32,377 nucleotides of DNA from Planctomycetota bacterium (GTDB lineage: Bacteria > Planctomycetota > Phycisphaerae > Sedimentisphaerales > Anaerobacaceae). A model generated the notes under the pieces. That model was not told where the DNA came from. It ran no database searches and saw nothing but the letters and a program-made list of their open reading frames with translations. The stretch spans positions 1 to 32,377 of the forward strand of contig JAMCWO010000170.1 of NCBI GenBank assembly GCA_023481165.1, in the 5' to 3' direction. Made by a program: the position numbers and the translations under genes. Positions within the stretch are counted from its first letter, which is position 1; the number at the start of each line of letters is the position of its first letter. Shown here one piece after another: positions 18,585 to 27,135 of this stretch.

Positions 18585-19157
18585 ATGGATCTGAGAGAGG
18601 CGACTATGGAACTGCCCCTGCGACTTGCTCACATGTGGTGGGCGGGATTCAAAGTGCTGTGCCGCTGGGCTGCATTTCTGATCGTTCTGACGGTACTGTG
18701 GCTTCCAGCGGCGGCATTGGTGGGTCTGGTGGGGGATTACGTTGGTCAGGCTCTTGGCGTAGCCTTCCTTGTGCTGGTCGGCCCGATCGTTTTCTATCTG
18801 ACATCCAGATATCTGCTTTTGTTGGGCGATGAGGACCAGGTGGCCATGGAGAGCAAGGAAGGCCCGGCCGAGACCGGTGGACGAGGAGGCTATGGACTGA
18901 GAAAGAAGACCACCATCAGCACGGTAGCCGCATTCATCAGCAGCACCGTCTATGTCTCGGCTCCCGATCCACTTTCCTACCTTTTTCTCGGTGCAATGGC
19001 CGCTTTCCTTTGCGGCGTTCCTTTGTTGATCCTCTCTCACCTCCAGTTCATGAAATCCGCGCCGAGCCGCGTGCAGACGTTGATCTGCGTGCTCGTCTAC
19101 CTCGTGGCGATGTTGGCCACGCTGGGGTATGTGCTCCTGCTAAGAATCTACAGATAG
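18585..19157 (+). CDS. Hypothetical multi-pass membrane protein
   Basis: Hydrophobic segments WAAFLIVLTVLWLPAAALVGLVG, ALGVAFLVLVGPIVFYL, FLGAMAAFLCGVPLLIL, LICVLVYLVAMLATLGYVLLL. Start uncertain (18489, 18585 or 18606). Confidence 0.65.
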   Translation: MDLREATMELPLRLAHMWWAGFKVLCRWAAFLIVLTVLWLPAAALVGLVGDYVGQALGVAFLVLVGPIVFYLTSRYLLLLGDEDQVAMESKEGPAETGGRGGYGLRKKTTISTVAAFISSTVYVSAPDPLSYLFLGAMAAFLCGVPLLILSHLQFMKSAPSRVQTLICVLVYLVAMLATLGYVLLLRIYR

Positions 19158-19245
19158 GCGCACGCACCTTGAGATCGTTCATTGTCTTGCCTTGGCAGTC
19201 GGATTTGCCGCGCACCTGAGGTTCTCTGACACGACGTCGCGATCG

Positions 19246-21162
19246 CTATTCTGCGGGCGTGATCTTCACGGTGACCATCGCTTGTGAGATGGGCGAGTCG
19301 AGCGCGATCGCGAGGCGCACCAGCAGTTTTCGTGTGTGGACGTGCTCGTTGATCTCGGTAGACACGATCTTGAACGCAGCGCCGCCGGTGTCGATCTGGA
19401 CGTTGATGGCTGCTGTGCCGTCCTCGATGCGCAGCGTCTGGGGTCCGGTTTGCTTCCATTGACCGAGGGTGATCAGGGCCGTCTCGAAGGTTTGCGGCTG
19501 AGAGAACGCAACGTCGTCGGTGACGGTCAGGCTGCCGGCGCCCGCGCGCGAGAAGACGTAGGTCCGCGTCAGCGTTTGCAGACCTTCGACGGCGTATGCC
19601 GAGCGGGTGTCGAACACCAGCGTGTCCTGGGCATCGGTGAAATCTGTTCTGAGCGTGACGGCCTTGGCCTTCGCGCCGGCGCTCTGCATCTTGCCGGACA
19701 CGAGCGGGACCGAGTGCCCGAACGAGTTGAGCATGTTGCTGTCGTAGCGGTGGGGGCCAAAGGTCCGAGCGGTGTAGGTCTCGCCGCCCGGATCAACGAT
19801 CAGGACCTGCCCGTTCAGGACCACGATATACGAGCCGACGTCGTTGTGGTTGTGGTTGACACCGTTGTCATTGCCGATGATGGCCGTGGCGAATCGGGAG
19901 GAGGACCCTTTGAGTGGTCGGCAGATCAGGATGCCGGCCTGCTCGAACCAAGAGCGCGGCCCGCCGACCTCCACCGGTTGACCTGCCGCCTGCGGCTTCT
20001 GCGGCGCGGGAACCGGGAACAGGTACATCAGTCCCTCGGCGAGGCTGCCCCCGCCGAGCCGGACGCGCTCGCTGCGGGCCGGCGGCAGACCGAAACCGAG
20101 GCGTTCATTCAGAAAGCTCATGAGTCGTCCCGAGGGGCGGTCGCCGGGTGAGGAGTCGGCGAAGGCCGGATAGACGCCGTCGAGAACCTCGAAGCGTGCC
20201 CCGAAGGAGGCCGGCGCGAGCGCCTCCTTGCGTGCCAGCAGGTCGATCTTGCCGCCGGTGGCCAGGCGAATCTCCTCCGCTAGGTAGACGTAGTGGCCGA
20301 AGCCGTAATTCCAGTAGCCGGTGCCCTCGCCGCAATAGCCGTCGGGCGGGAAGCCTTTGAGGAAGTTCATCGAGTACTTCTCGGCGGCGAGAACATAGAA
20401 GGCCCGCTCCTCGCGCGAGTCGAGCAGGGCGAGAGCGGCGCCCGTCACGCCGGCCAGGCAGACGGAATTCCAGTTATGCTCGGCCGCCAGCCAGTAGAGG
20501 GACTGCTTGCCCTCGATCATGCGATGGTACGGCTCAAAGATGCGCCATTGAATCTCCGTGCGGATCAATTCCCGCGTCGGCGGACTGAGCTTGTCGCCCA
20601 GCAGGTTGTCGGCGGTCGCCAGATGCCAGGCCAGGGCCGAGGAGTACAGGTCGATCGTGATCTCTTTCTTGTGGAAGTTCTTCAGGTTGCTGTCGTGCGC
20701 GACGCCGACCCAGGTCTTCTCGGCGCACAGGGAACGAATCGTCTTTTGCAGCTCGGGCAGGAAACGTCCCTTGTTCTCCAACAGTTCCGCCAGGGTCAAC
20801 GTGCCGACACGGCCGCGTCGTTGACCATCGACCCGATCGCCTTCCGTGCGGCTGCCCGTCTGAGAGTAGATCAGGTAGGTCGCGTCCGTCATTTCCGGCA
20901 TCGGCGTCTGGAGCAGCATCTCGGCGGCTGAGATGACGGCCTTGCCCTCGTTCGTGGCGGCCAGTGTCTCCCAGGTGGATCGGTCCGTGATGGGCCGGCC
21001 GAAACAGGTGGGCCTCTCCGGCAGCATTGCCGCCACTTTCGCGAGCTCGGCTTGATCGAAGCCACTCGGCGATGCGCTCTTGCTGTCCTGGGCCTCAACG
21101 CCCGCGACCACTATTGAGACCATCAGAAGAATGATGATCCGTGATAGCTTCATGACTTCCAC
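19246..21162 (-). CDS. Secreted heparinase II/III family-like polysaccharide lyase
   Basis: Signal peptide; helical toroid-like N-terminus (YWLAAEHNWNSVCLAGVTGAALALLD, FPPDGYCGEGTGYWNYGFGHYVYLAEEI) and beta domain NHNHNDVGSYIVVLNGQVLIVDPGGETYTARTFGPHRYDSNMLNSFGHSVPLV typical of heparinase II/III. Start may be 21153. Confidence 0.88.
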   Translation of the reverse strand: MEVMKLSRIIILLMVSIVVAGVEAQDSKSASPSGFDQAELAKVAAMLPERPTCFGRPITDRSTWETLAATNEGKAVISAAEMLLQTPMPEMTDATYLIYSQTGSRTEGDRVDGQRRGRVGTLTLAELLENKGRFLPELQKTIRSLCAEKTWVGVAHDSNLKNFHKKEITIDLYSSALAWHLATADNLLGDKLSPPTRELIRTEIQWRIFEPYHRMIEGKQSLYWLAAEHNWNSVCLAGVTGAALALLDSREERAFYVLAAEKYSMNFLKGFPPDGYCGEGTGYWNYGFGHYVYLAEEIRLATGGKIDLLARKEALAPASFGARFEVLDGVYPAFADSSPGDRPSGRLMSFLNERLGFGLPPARSERVRLGGGSLAEGLMYLFPVPAPQKPQAAGQPVEVGGPRSWFEQAGILICRPLKGSSSRFATAIIGNDNGVNHNHNDVGSYIVVLNGQVLIVDPGGETYTARTFGPHRYDSNMLNSFGHSVPLVSGKMQSAGAKAKAVTLRTDFTDAQDTLVFDTRSAYAVEGLQTLTRTYVFSRAGAGSLTVTDDVAFSQPQTFETALITLGQWKQTGPQTLRIEDGTAAINVQIDTGGAAFKIVSTEINEHVHTRKLLVRLAIALDSPISQAMVTVKITPAE

Positions 21163-21241
21163 CTTTCATACACGTGTTGTCGTACGTTAGATTACCCAAA
21201 TGTATCGCAGAGGTACAGTCGAACCGTGGGACAGACAGATA

Positions 21242-21263
21242 GGGCAGGCACGGGGGCCTGCCC
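21242..21263. repeat. REP-like intergenic palindrome
   Basis: GGGCAGGC-ACGGGG-GCCTGCCC followed by CCTACGGG; GGGCAGGCACGGGGGCCTGCCCCTAC-style palindromes recur in bacterial intergenic DNA. Confidence 0.55.
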
Positions 21264-21313
21264 CTACGGGATGCGAACATGATCGGCCGGCTTGCTTATT
21301 CGTGGGGACTCGG

Positions 21314-22135
21314 TCAGATCCGCTTGCGCAGGCCGAGGGTAACGCCGAAGTCGGGAGAGCCGTCGGTTAAGCCGAACTCGAACAGGGTGTCCAGACGCAG
21401 GTCGGGACGGAACTTGTACTGGCCCATCAGCAGGATGGAAAGCGGGTTTTCCTGTCCTTCGAAAATGGCGGTGCGGCCGTCGAGATAGCCGCTGAGTGTG
21501 ATCTTGGGGTCCACCTCGTAGGCCAATCCCACGCTGTAGAGCCACCGGTTCTTCATATCCACGCCGGGCATCTTGCCCACGAACGTGTACCCCAGCTCCG
21601 CCAGGGCGCTCCAAGGGCTGTCGCCCAGCCGCCAGGTGAATTCGCTCAGGGCCGTAAAGTCGAACTCGCCGGTCCCGAGCCCCTTGTCCTCATCGGCGGT
21701 GGGGAATTTGATGCTCCCCACCAGATCGATGAAAGGCAGCGGCCCATCCTGCTCAACGGCATAATACCGGCCCTTCAGGAGGATGTCGCCGAGGCCGGAC
21801 CCGCCGGTGGCGCTCGTATCCGCCTCCGCCGTGCCGCCGACAAACGTCACACCGTTGGAAGGGATGTCCAGATAGGGGACCGTCAGCGTGATGTCCCCCT
21901 TGCTCAGGTAGCGTTTGATCATCACCGAGCCGTAATAGATGTCGGTCCTTCGGTCCAGGCCGTAGTCACCCGTCAGGTAGGAGAAGAACAATCCGCCTTC
22001 CCATGTGGGTGGGGTCCCGGCGGGAGGCTTGGGCTGGACTACAGGTGATGTCTCGGCGTACGACAGGCCGGCGGAGACGACAAGCACGCCTGCGATCCAG
22101 ATGGAAAGAGCAGGCGATGAAAACTGGTTCTTCAT
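21314..22135 (-). CDS. Outer-membrane beta-barrel protein (transporter / phenol MetA-type family-like)
   Basis: Signal peptide; alternating amphipathic strands; DITLTVPYLDIPSNGVTFVGGTAEADTSATGGSGLGDILLKGRYYAVEQDGPLPFIDLVGSIKFPTADEDKGLGTGEFDFTALSEFTWRLGDSPW and a C-terminal barrel. Confidence 0.78.
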   Translation of the reverse strand: MKNQFSSPALSIWIAGVLVVSAGLSYAETSPVVQPKPPAGTPPTWEGGLFFSYLTGDYGLDRRTDIYYGSVMIKRYLSKGDITLTVPYLDIPSNGVTFVGGTAEADTSATGGSGLGDILLKGRYYAVEQDGPLPFIDLVGSIKFPTADEDKGLGTGEFDFTALSEFTWRLGDSPWSALAELGYTFVGKMPGVDMKNRWLYSVGLAYEVDPKITLSGYLDGRTAIFEGQENPLSILLMGQYKFRPDLRLDTLFEFGLTDGSPDFGVTLGLRKRI

Positions 22136-22183
22136 AGATATTACTGAGAATAGTGCTGAAATGGCGGAGCAGGCGCAGGAGCG

Positions 22184-22230
22184 GACATCCGGCCGCGCAG
22201 GGGCGTGCGGCTCACGCGCGACCGGATGTC
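22184..22230 (-). terminator. Large stem-loop downstream of the duplicated-domain gene
   Basis: Perfect 9-bp arms GACATCCGG (22184-22192) / CCGGATGTC (22222-22230), extendable through internal CGCGC/GCGCG pairing; lies between two minus-strand genes. Confidence 0.6.
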
Positions 22231-22297
22231 TTTGCCAAAACCCGCGTTATGGGCCTTTCGAGACGATCAGAGGCGTCACAGCAACTGCTCAGGACCG

Positions 22298-23425
22298 TTA
22301 CCGGTTGGGCCCTCTTTCCGGCCTCTCCGGTCGATCCGGTCGGGACAGTCTTTCAGGACGCTCGGGTCTATCCGGCTGTGCCGGTTTTTCCGGCCGTTCG
22401 GGCCTTTCGGCCTTCATGGCCCTCTCCGGCTTGTCGCCCTTCATCGACTTCGCAGACGCCTGCGACTTGACCATGGTTGCGGTCGTTTCCGTCCTGTCGG
22501 CCGACCGGCCGAAACCGAGGGCCCTGCCGATCCGGGCAAAGAAGCCGAGCTTCTTTCCCTTGCCTGTGGTGGCGTCGCCTGCTTTCTGGTGGCGGACGAG
22601 GTCACCGATCTTCAGGTTGTTCTCGGCCGCGATCTGGCCGAAGCCCTTGCCGGCGGCCCGTGCGTCCATAACCTGTTTCAGCGCGTCGGCAAAAGTCAGC
22701 GTTCCGCCGCTGTTGTTGGCGAGTTCCTGGGACAGCAGGGTCGCGATGCGGACCTCGCCCCAGCCGTAGCCGCTGGCGAGCATCGTGTTCACTTGCTCCT
22801 GGGTGACCACCTGATTCTCCACCAGCTTGGTGATAAAAGCGGGCGGATGGGCAGGGTCGGGGCCAACCTCTTCATCCCCGTCCACGTTCTCGGCCTGGAT
22901 CTGGGCTTGGACCTTGTTGCCCTTCGGGGCGGCCGAGCCTTTCTGGGCATTGCCCGCGGCATTTCTCTTACCGACCAACCCGCCGATCTTCAGGTTATTG
23001 TCGGCCGCGATCTGGCCGAACCCCTTGCCGGCAGCCCGCGCATCCGTGACCTGTTTCAGGGCATCGGCAAAGGTCAGCGTTCCATCAGTATTAGCGGCGA
23101 CGATTTGCCGGGCCAGAAGCGTCGCGAGCCGGATCTCGCCCCAGCCGTAGCCGGCGGTCCTCATTTGGTCCACCTGCTCCTGCGTGAGGTCCCCGGCCTT
23201 CAGGAGTTCGCCGATGTAGGTCGGCGGATTCGCCGTGCTGGGAGCCTCGGTCTCAGGCGGTTCCGCTTGGTCCCCGGCCGGCGACTCTGTTGGCGGCGGG
23301 TCTGTCACTCCCGTCTCGGGCGGTTCCGTTGTCGTCTGGGCCATCACCGGTGCCGGCCCCGCGCACAGCAACACGACGGCCAGTACAAGCAGCGCCCCCC
23401 CCAGACTGATCTTCATCTTGCGCAT
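22298..23425 (-). CDS. Secreted protein with two tandem ~80-aa repeats and Arg/Pro/Glu-rich tail
   Basis: Start revised to ATG 23425 (MRKMKISLGGALLVLAVVLLCAGPAPVMAQ, preceded by AAAGGAGGAATCCC); GYGWGEIRLATLLARQI...GTLTFADALKQVTDARAAGKGFGQIAADNNLKIGGLV is repeated as GYGWGEVRIATLLSQEL...GTLTFADALKQVMDARAAGKGFGQIAAENNLKIGDLV. Confidence 0.9.
   Translation of the reverse strand: MRKMKISLGGALLVLAVVLLCAGPAPVMAQTTTEPPETGVTDPPPTESPAGDQAEPPETEAPSTANPPTYIGELLKAGDLTQEQVDQMRTAGYGWGEIRLATLLARQIVAANTDGTLTFADALKQVTDARAAGKGFGQIAADNNLKIGGLVGKRNAAGNAQKGSAAPKGNKVQAQIQAENVDGDEEVGPDPAHPPAFITKLVENQVVTQEQVNTMLASGYGWGEVRIATLLSQELANNSGGTLTFADALKQVMDARAAGKGFGQIAAENNLKIGDLVRHQKAGDATTGKGKKLGFFARIGRALGFGRSADRTETTATMVKSQASAKSMKGDKPERAMKAERPERPEKPAQPDRPERPERLSRPDRPERPERGPNR
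22607..22847 (-). repeat. Intragenic tandem duplication, unit near the C-terminal side
   Basis: Nucleotide-level similarity to 22985..23226 (e.g. GATCTTCAGGTTGTTCTCGGCCGCGATCTGGCCGAAGCCCTTGCCGGCGGCCCG vs GATCTTCAGGTTATTGTCGGCCGCGATCTGGCCGAACCCCTTGCCGGCAGCCCG). Confidence 0.9.
22985..23226 (-). repeat. Intragenic tandem duplication, unit near the N-terminal side
   Basis: Partner of 22607..22847; nearly the same length, with protein-level similarity along the unit. Confidence 0.9.
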
Positions 23426-23699
23426 GGGATTCCTCCTTTGTGATTTGCCAAAAACCCCATTTGTGGTGAGTAGTACAAAGATATCATGGCAGGTCACTAA
23501 CCAAGCATACGTGTCCGTACGTGGTCCTCCTAAGATATACCAACCCTATCCTCGCGGTCCAGACCCCACTCGCCGCACCCCCAAAGCAGAAAGCGGCAGA
23601 GTCCCACTGACTTCATTAGTATATCATACCGAGCCGGGTATGGCAATACCCTGACCGCAGAATTATGGCTCATCCGGTTTGAGCGTACTTCGATACCTC

Positions 23700-23716
23700 T
23701 TGGGGCTCCGCCCCAA
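23700..23716. repeat. Short intergenic palindrome/hairpin
   Basis: TTGGGGC-TCC-GCCCCAA perfect 7-bp stem in the thiE upstream region. Confidence 0.5.
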
Positions 23717-23784
23717 ACCCCGGCATTTGTCGCTTTCCACCAATAGCATGATAAGGACAGCGGCACGGGCAGGTTCCTTCGGGG

Positions 23785-23813
23785 TAGACACGGGGTTGGG
23801 CTTGGCTTATAAT
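23785..23813 (+). promoter_or_regulatory. Strong sigma70-like promoter upstream of thiE
   Basis: TAGACA (23785-23790), 17-nt spacer, perfect TATAAT (23808-23813); start codon at 23824. Confidence 0.65.
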
Positions 23814-23823
23814 TGAGGGTGGT

Positions 23824-24885
23824 ATGGAGAGAGCCGCGTATCGAATTCTGGATGCGAACTTCAACCGGGCGCGCGAGGCGCTGCGCGTGATGGAGGAGTA
23901 TTGCCGGTTCGCGCTCAATTGCGGGGCGCTGAGCGAGCGGGCCAAGGGGCTCCGGCATGAGCTTTGTGCCGCGGTGGGGCGGCTGGAGGGCGGCAAGCTG
24001 CTCGCCGGGCGCGATACGCTGGGCGATGTCGGCGTGGGACAAAAGGTCGAGGGGCAGCTCCAGCGGGGGACGGTCAAGGACTGCTTCACCGCCGCGGCCC
24101 GGCGGCTCACCGAGGCGCTGCGGGCCCTGGCCGAGATGGCCCAGGTCGTGGACAAGCCCGTCGCGGACGCCGTCGAGCGGTTGCGCTATGAAGCGTACAC
24201 GCTGGAGAAGGATATCGTGCTGTTCAGCGAGCCGGTGGAAAAATTCGATCACGTGCGGCTGTACGTGATCATCACGAGCAATCTGCCGGCGGAGGCCCTG
24301 GCCCTGGCGAGCCAATGCGCCACGGGTGGGGCGGACTGCCTCCAGTTGCGGGCCAAGGACATCCCCGATGATCGGCTATTCGCCCTGGCGGTCGAGTTCG
24401 TCGAAATCTGCCGGGAGATGGGGGCGCTGAGCATCATCAACGACCGGGCGGATGTTGCGGCAGCGGCGGGGGCGGATGGGGTGCACCTGGGCCAGAACGA
24501 CTTGCCCGTCCCGCAGGTCCGCCGGCTGCAATTGTCGCCGCTGATCGTCGGCAAGAGTACCCATTCGTCCAAGGAGTTGGAGGCGGCGATTCCAGCCTTG
24601 CCCAGCTATGTGAGCCTGGGTCCGGCCTTCGCCACGCCGACCAAGCCGGGGATCGAGGTCGCCGGATCGCCGTACATCCGCGAGGGTCTGGAGAAACTCG
24701 CCGGGACCGGTATCAGCCATGTCGCGATCGGCGGCATTACCCTGGACAATGTCGAGCAGGTGATCGCGGCGGGAGCACAGCGCGTGGCCGTGTGCTCGAC
24801 CGTCACCAAGGCGGCCGATCCAGCCCAGGCGTGCCGGAGGTTGAAGGAGAGGATCGTCGAGCGGATCGAGGAACGGCGGGCGTGA
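23824..24885 (+). CDS. thiE: Thiamine-phosphate synthase with N-terminal ThiD2-like domain
   Basis: N-terminal YRILDANFNRAREALRVMEEYCRFAL (ThiD2-like region found fused to ThiE) plus C-terminal ThiE motifs GGADCLQLRAKD, IINDRADVAAAAGADGVHLGQNDLP, VGKSTHS, YVSLGPAFATPTKPG, VAIGGITLDNV. Confidence 0.93.
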   Translation: MERAAYRILDANFNRAREALRVMEEYCRFALNCGALSERAKGLRHELCAAVGRLEGGKLLAGRDTLGDVGVGQKVEGQLQRGTVKDCFTAAARRLTEALRALAEMAQVVDKPVADAVERLRYEAYTLEKDIVLFSEPVEKFDHVRLYVIITSNLPAEALALASQCATGGADCLQLRAKDIPDDRLFALAVEFVEICREMGALSIINDRADVAAAAGADGVHLGQNDLPVPQVRRLQLSPLIVGKSTHSSKELEAAIPALPSYVSLGPAFATPTKPGIEVAGSPYIREGLEKLAGTGISHVAIGGITLDNVEQVIAAGAQRVAVCSTVTKAADPAQACRRLKERIVERIEERRA

Positions 24886-24964
24886 AGGATGATGGTCGAT
24901 TGTTGATTCAGAAATCAAAAATCACGGATCACCAATCTCACTTCTTTCGTGTGAGGCAGAGGTT

Positions 24965-26569
24965 ATGAAACGATCGAGTCCTGTGATGTGGGCGGCTATC
25001 ATTTGCATTCTGGCCATCGCGTCCAGCGTGCGGGCTCAGTCGCTCTGGGACCTGGCCAACCAGAACAGGGATGTCTTGCGAATCGCCACGCTATTTACGG
25101 CCCAGGATGTGCGCGACCGCCTCTCCACCGACAAGGGCATCGACGACGCGATCGACTGGTGCAAGAAGACCGGCGTGACGCACGCGTTCATCGAGTCCTT
25201 CCGCGATGGCTACACGGCCGAGCGGAAGGCCCTGGAGCACGCGCGGGACCGGTTCCGTGCGGCGGGCTTCGACGTGTCCGGCTGCGTCACGACCACGAAG
25301 GTCGGCAAGGATTCCACGAACTGGAAGAGCATCGCCTGCTACACCGATGAGCCGACGCTCAAGCACCTCCAGGAGATCTTCGAATACACCGCGTCGATGT
25401 TCGAGGAGATCATGATCGACGATTTCTGGTTCACCGACTGCCAGTGCGAGGAATGTCGGAAGGCCCGGGGCGACCGAACCTGGGCCGATTTCCGCTGCGA
25501 CCTGATGACGCGCATCAGCCGCGACCGTATTCTCAGGCCCGCCAAGGCGGTCAATCCCCAGGTGAAAGTAATCATCAAGTATCCACAATGGTACGATCAG
25601 TTCCACAATCGCGGTTACGAGGTGGTGCAGGAGACGGTCGATTTCGACCGCACCTGGGTCGGGACGGAGCTGCGCGACTACGCCGACACGCGGTGGGGCG
25701 GGAAAGTCCAGTATGAAGGGTACTACCTCATGCGCTGGCTGGGCGGGATCGGCGGCGCCAAATGCGGCGGCGGCTGGTTCGACCCCTACGGCACGCACGA
25801 GGCCACCTACGCCGAGCAGGCCCGCCAGACGGTGCTGGCCGACGCGAAAGAGATGCTCCTGTTCTGCTACGGTTCGCTCCTGCGGGACACGGGGCCGGCG
25901 AACGTCGAGAAGCTGCGGACGGAGGTCCCCGGCCTGCTGCGGCTGGCCCGGCTGGTGCGAGGCGAGATCCCCCGGGGCATCGCCGCGCCGAAGCCGCCGA
26001 ATAGTGATGCCTTCAACGAGGAGTATGTCTATGACTTCGCCGGCATGCTCGGCCTGCCACTGGTGCCCACGGACGAGATTCGCACCGATGTGAAAGCGGC
26101 CTTCCTGCCGGTGCACGCGCTGAAGGACTCGCAGTGGCAGAGTAAGCTGGGCACAATGCTCAGCGCCGGCGCCCCGGTGCTCGTCACCGATGGCCTCGCG
26201 CGAAGGCTCCCGCCGGCCCTCGCCGACCACAAGAACCTCCTGGTGCTCCCGGTGAACGGAAAGCCTAAAGGTCTGCTCGATCTGACGCGCGAGCAGCTTA
26301 AGCCGATCCGCGACAAGCTGCTGGCCCCGCTCGGCCTCCGCTTCGATGCGCCGAACAAGGTCGCTCTGTATCTGCTCGGCGACCACTGCGCGGCCGTGGA
26401 GAACTTCAACGATGAGCCGATCACCGCCGCCCTGCAACTCGCGCAGCCGGCCAAGCCGGAGAAGGCCCTGGTGCTGCCGGTCGACGGCCAAGCCGAGTTC
26501 TCCCGCGAAGCGGGCAAGATCGACTTCACGAGAATCACGCCGCGAACGCTTGTGGTGCTGACGTACTGA
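24965..26569 (+). CDS. Secreted hypothetical protein, glycoside-hydrolase-like (TIM-barrel plus C-terminal domain)
   Basis: Signal peptide; GVTHAFIESFRDGYTAERKALEHARDRFRAAGFDVSGCVTT; IMIDDFWFTDCQCEECRKARGDRTWADFRCDLMTRISRDRIL; ends ITPRTLVVLTY, typical of a C-terminal beta-sandwich end. Confidence 0.8.
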   Translation: MKRSSPVMWAAIICILAIASSVRAQSLWDLANQNRDVLRIATLFTAQDVRDRLSTDKGIDDAIDWCKKTGVTHAFIESFRDGYTAERKALEHARDRFRAAGFDVSGCVTTTKVGKDSTNWKSIACYTDEPTLKHLQEIFEYTASMFEEIMIDDFWFTDCQCEECRKARGDRTWADFRCDLMTRISRDRILRPAKAVNPQVKVIIKYPQWYDQFHNRGYEVVQETVDFDRTWVGTELRDYADTRWGGKVQYEGYYLMRWLGGIGGAKCGGGWFDPYGTHEATYAEQARQTVLADAKEMLLFCYGSLLRDTGPANVEKLRTEVPGLLRLARLVRGEIPRGIAAPKPPNSDAFNEEYVYDFAGMLGLPLVPTDEIRTDVKAAFLPVHALKDSQWQSKLGTMLSAGAPVLVTDGLARRLPPALADHKNLLVLPVNGKPKGLLDLTREQLKPIRDKLLAPLGLRFDAPNKVALYLLGDHCAAVENFNDEPITAALQLAQPAKPEKALVLPVDGQAEFSREAGKIDFTRITPRTLVVLTY

Positions 26570-26742
26570 AAACGGCGATGACGCCATCTACGCCAGTCTG
26601 CCAACCAGCGACCATGTCGCGTACGTCTGGTTCGGCTTGTTGAACAGGCCGCAGGCGGAGCCGCTACTCTACGGCCTCTTCACCTTCCTCGCCGACCGCC
26701 TCAACCCCCAGCAAATGCGTAGCTGCAGGCATTTCCGAAGTG
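26562..26742 (+). pseudogene. Coding-like remnant of an unidentified gene (C-terminal fragment)
   Basis: Frame after an in-frame TGA (26559-26561) reads RTENGDDAIYASLPTSDHVAYVWFGLLNRPQAEPLLYGLFTFLADRLNPQQMRSCRHFRSE*; protein-like sequence without a start codon. Confidence 0.45.
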
Positions 26743-27135
26743 AATGACACCTTGAAGACGCAATTCATCTTCAGAATCAACAAGGGCAAAGAAGCACTGC
26801 ACGAAAGCATCAACCTCCATATGCCTCCAGCGGTCCGTCCCGTCCCATTTCAGAACATTCTGTACATCGGAGACGGACTTACGGATGTCCCCTGTATGAC
26901 GGTCATCCGCAAGAATGGCGGCTACGCTATAGCGGTCTATGAGCCGGCTGCTACAAAGGGTCTCAGAACATGCAAGGAATTGTTGAAGGCCGGCCGGGTA
27001 GATTTCGTAGCCCAAGCAGATTACAGAAAGAATAAAGAGGTTGACCGCTTGGTAAAACTGCTGTTAAATAACATCGTCGAAGGCATTCGGTACGCAAGGG
27101 AATCGTTCGATCAGTCGAACAAGTATCTCTCATGA
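26713..27135 (+). pseudogene. C-terminal fragment of a HAD-superfamily hydrolase
   Basis: KCVAAGISEVNDTLKTQFIFRINKGKEALHESINLHMPPAVRPVPFQNILYIGDGLTDVPCMTVIRKNGGYAIAVYEP; coding similarity begins before the nominal GTG at 26740, and the N-terminal DxDxT half is absent. Lower GC than the flanks. Confidence 0.7.

Noticed and set aside
22205-23443. 412-aa + strand ORF antisense to the duplicated-domain protein
   Set aside because: Its repeats mirror the minus-strand duplication; the minus strand has the signal peptide and SD.
23530-23823. TPP riboswitch upstream of thiE
   Set aside because: No CTGAGA or GAACCTGA...GGATAATGCCAGCG-like core by eye; Infernal would be decisive.
25091-26587. 498-aa minus-strand ORF antisense to the glycosidase-like gene
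   Set aside because: No recognisable motifs; sense strand is clearly protein-like.
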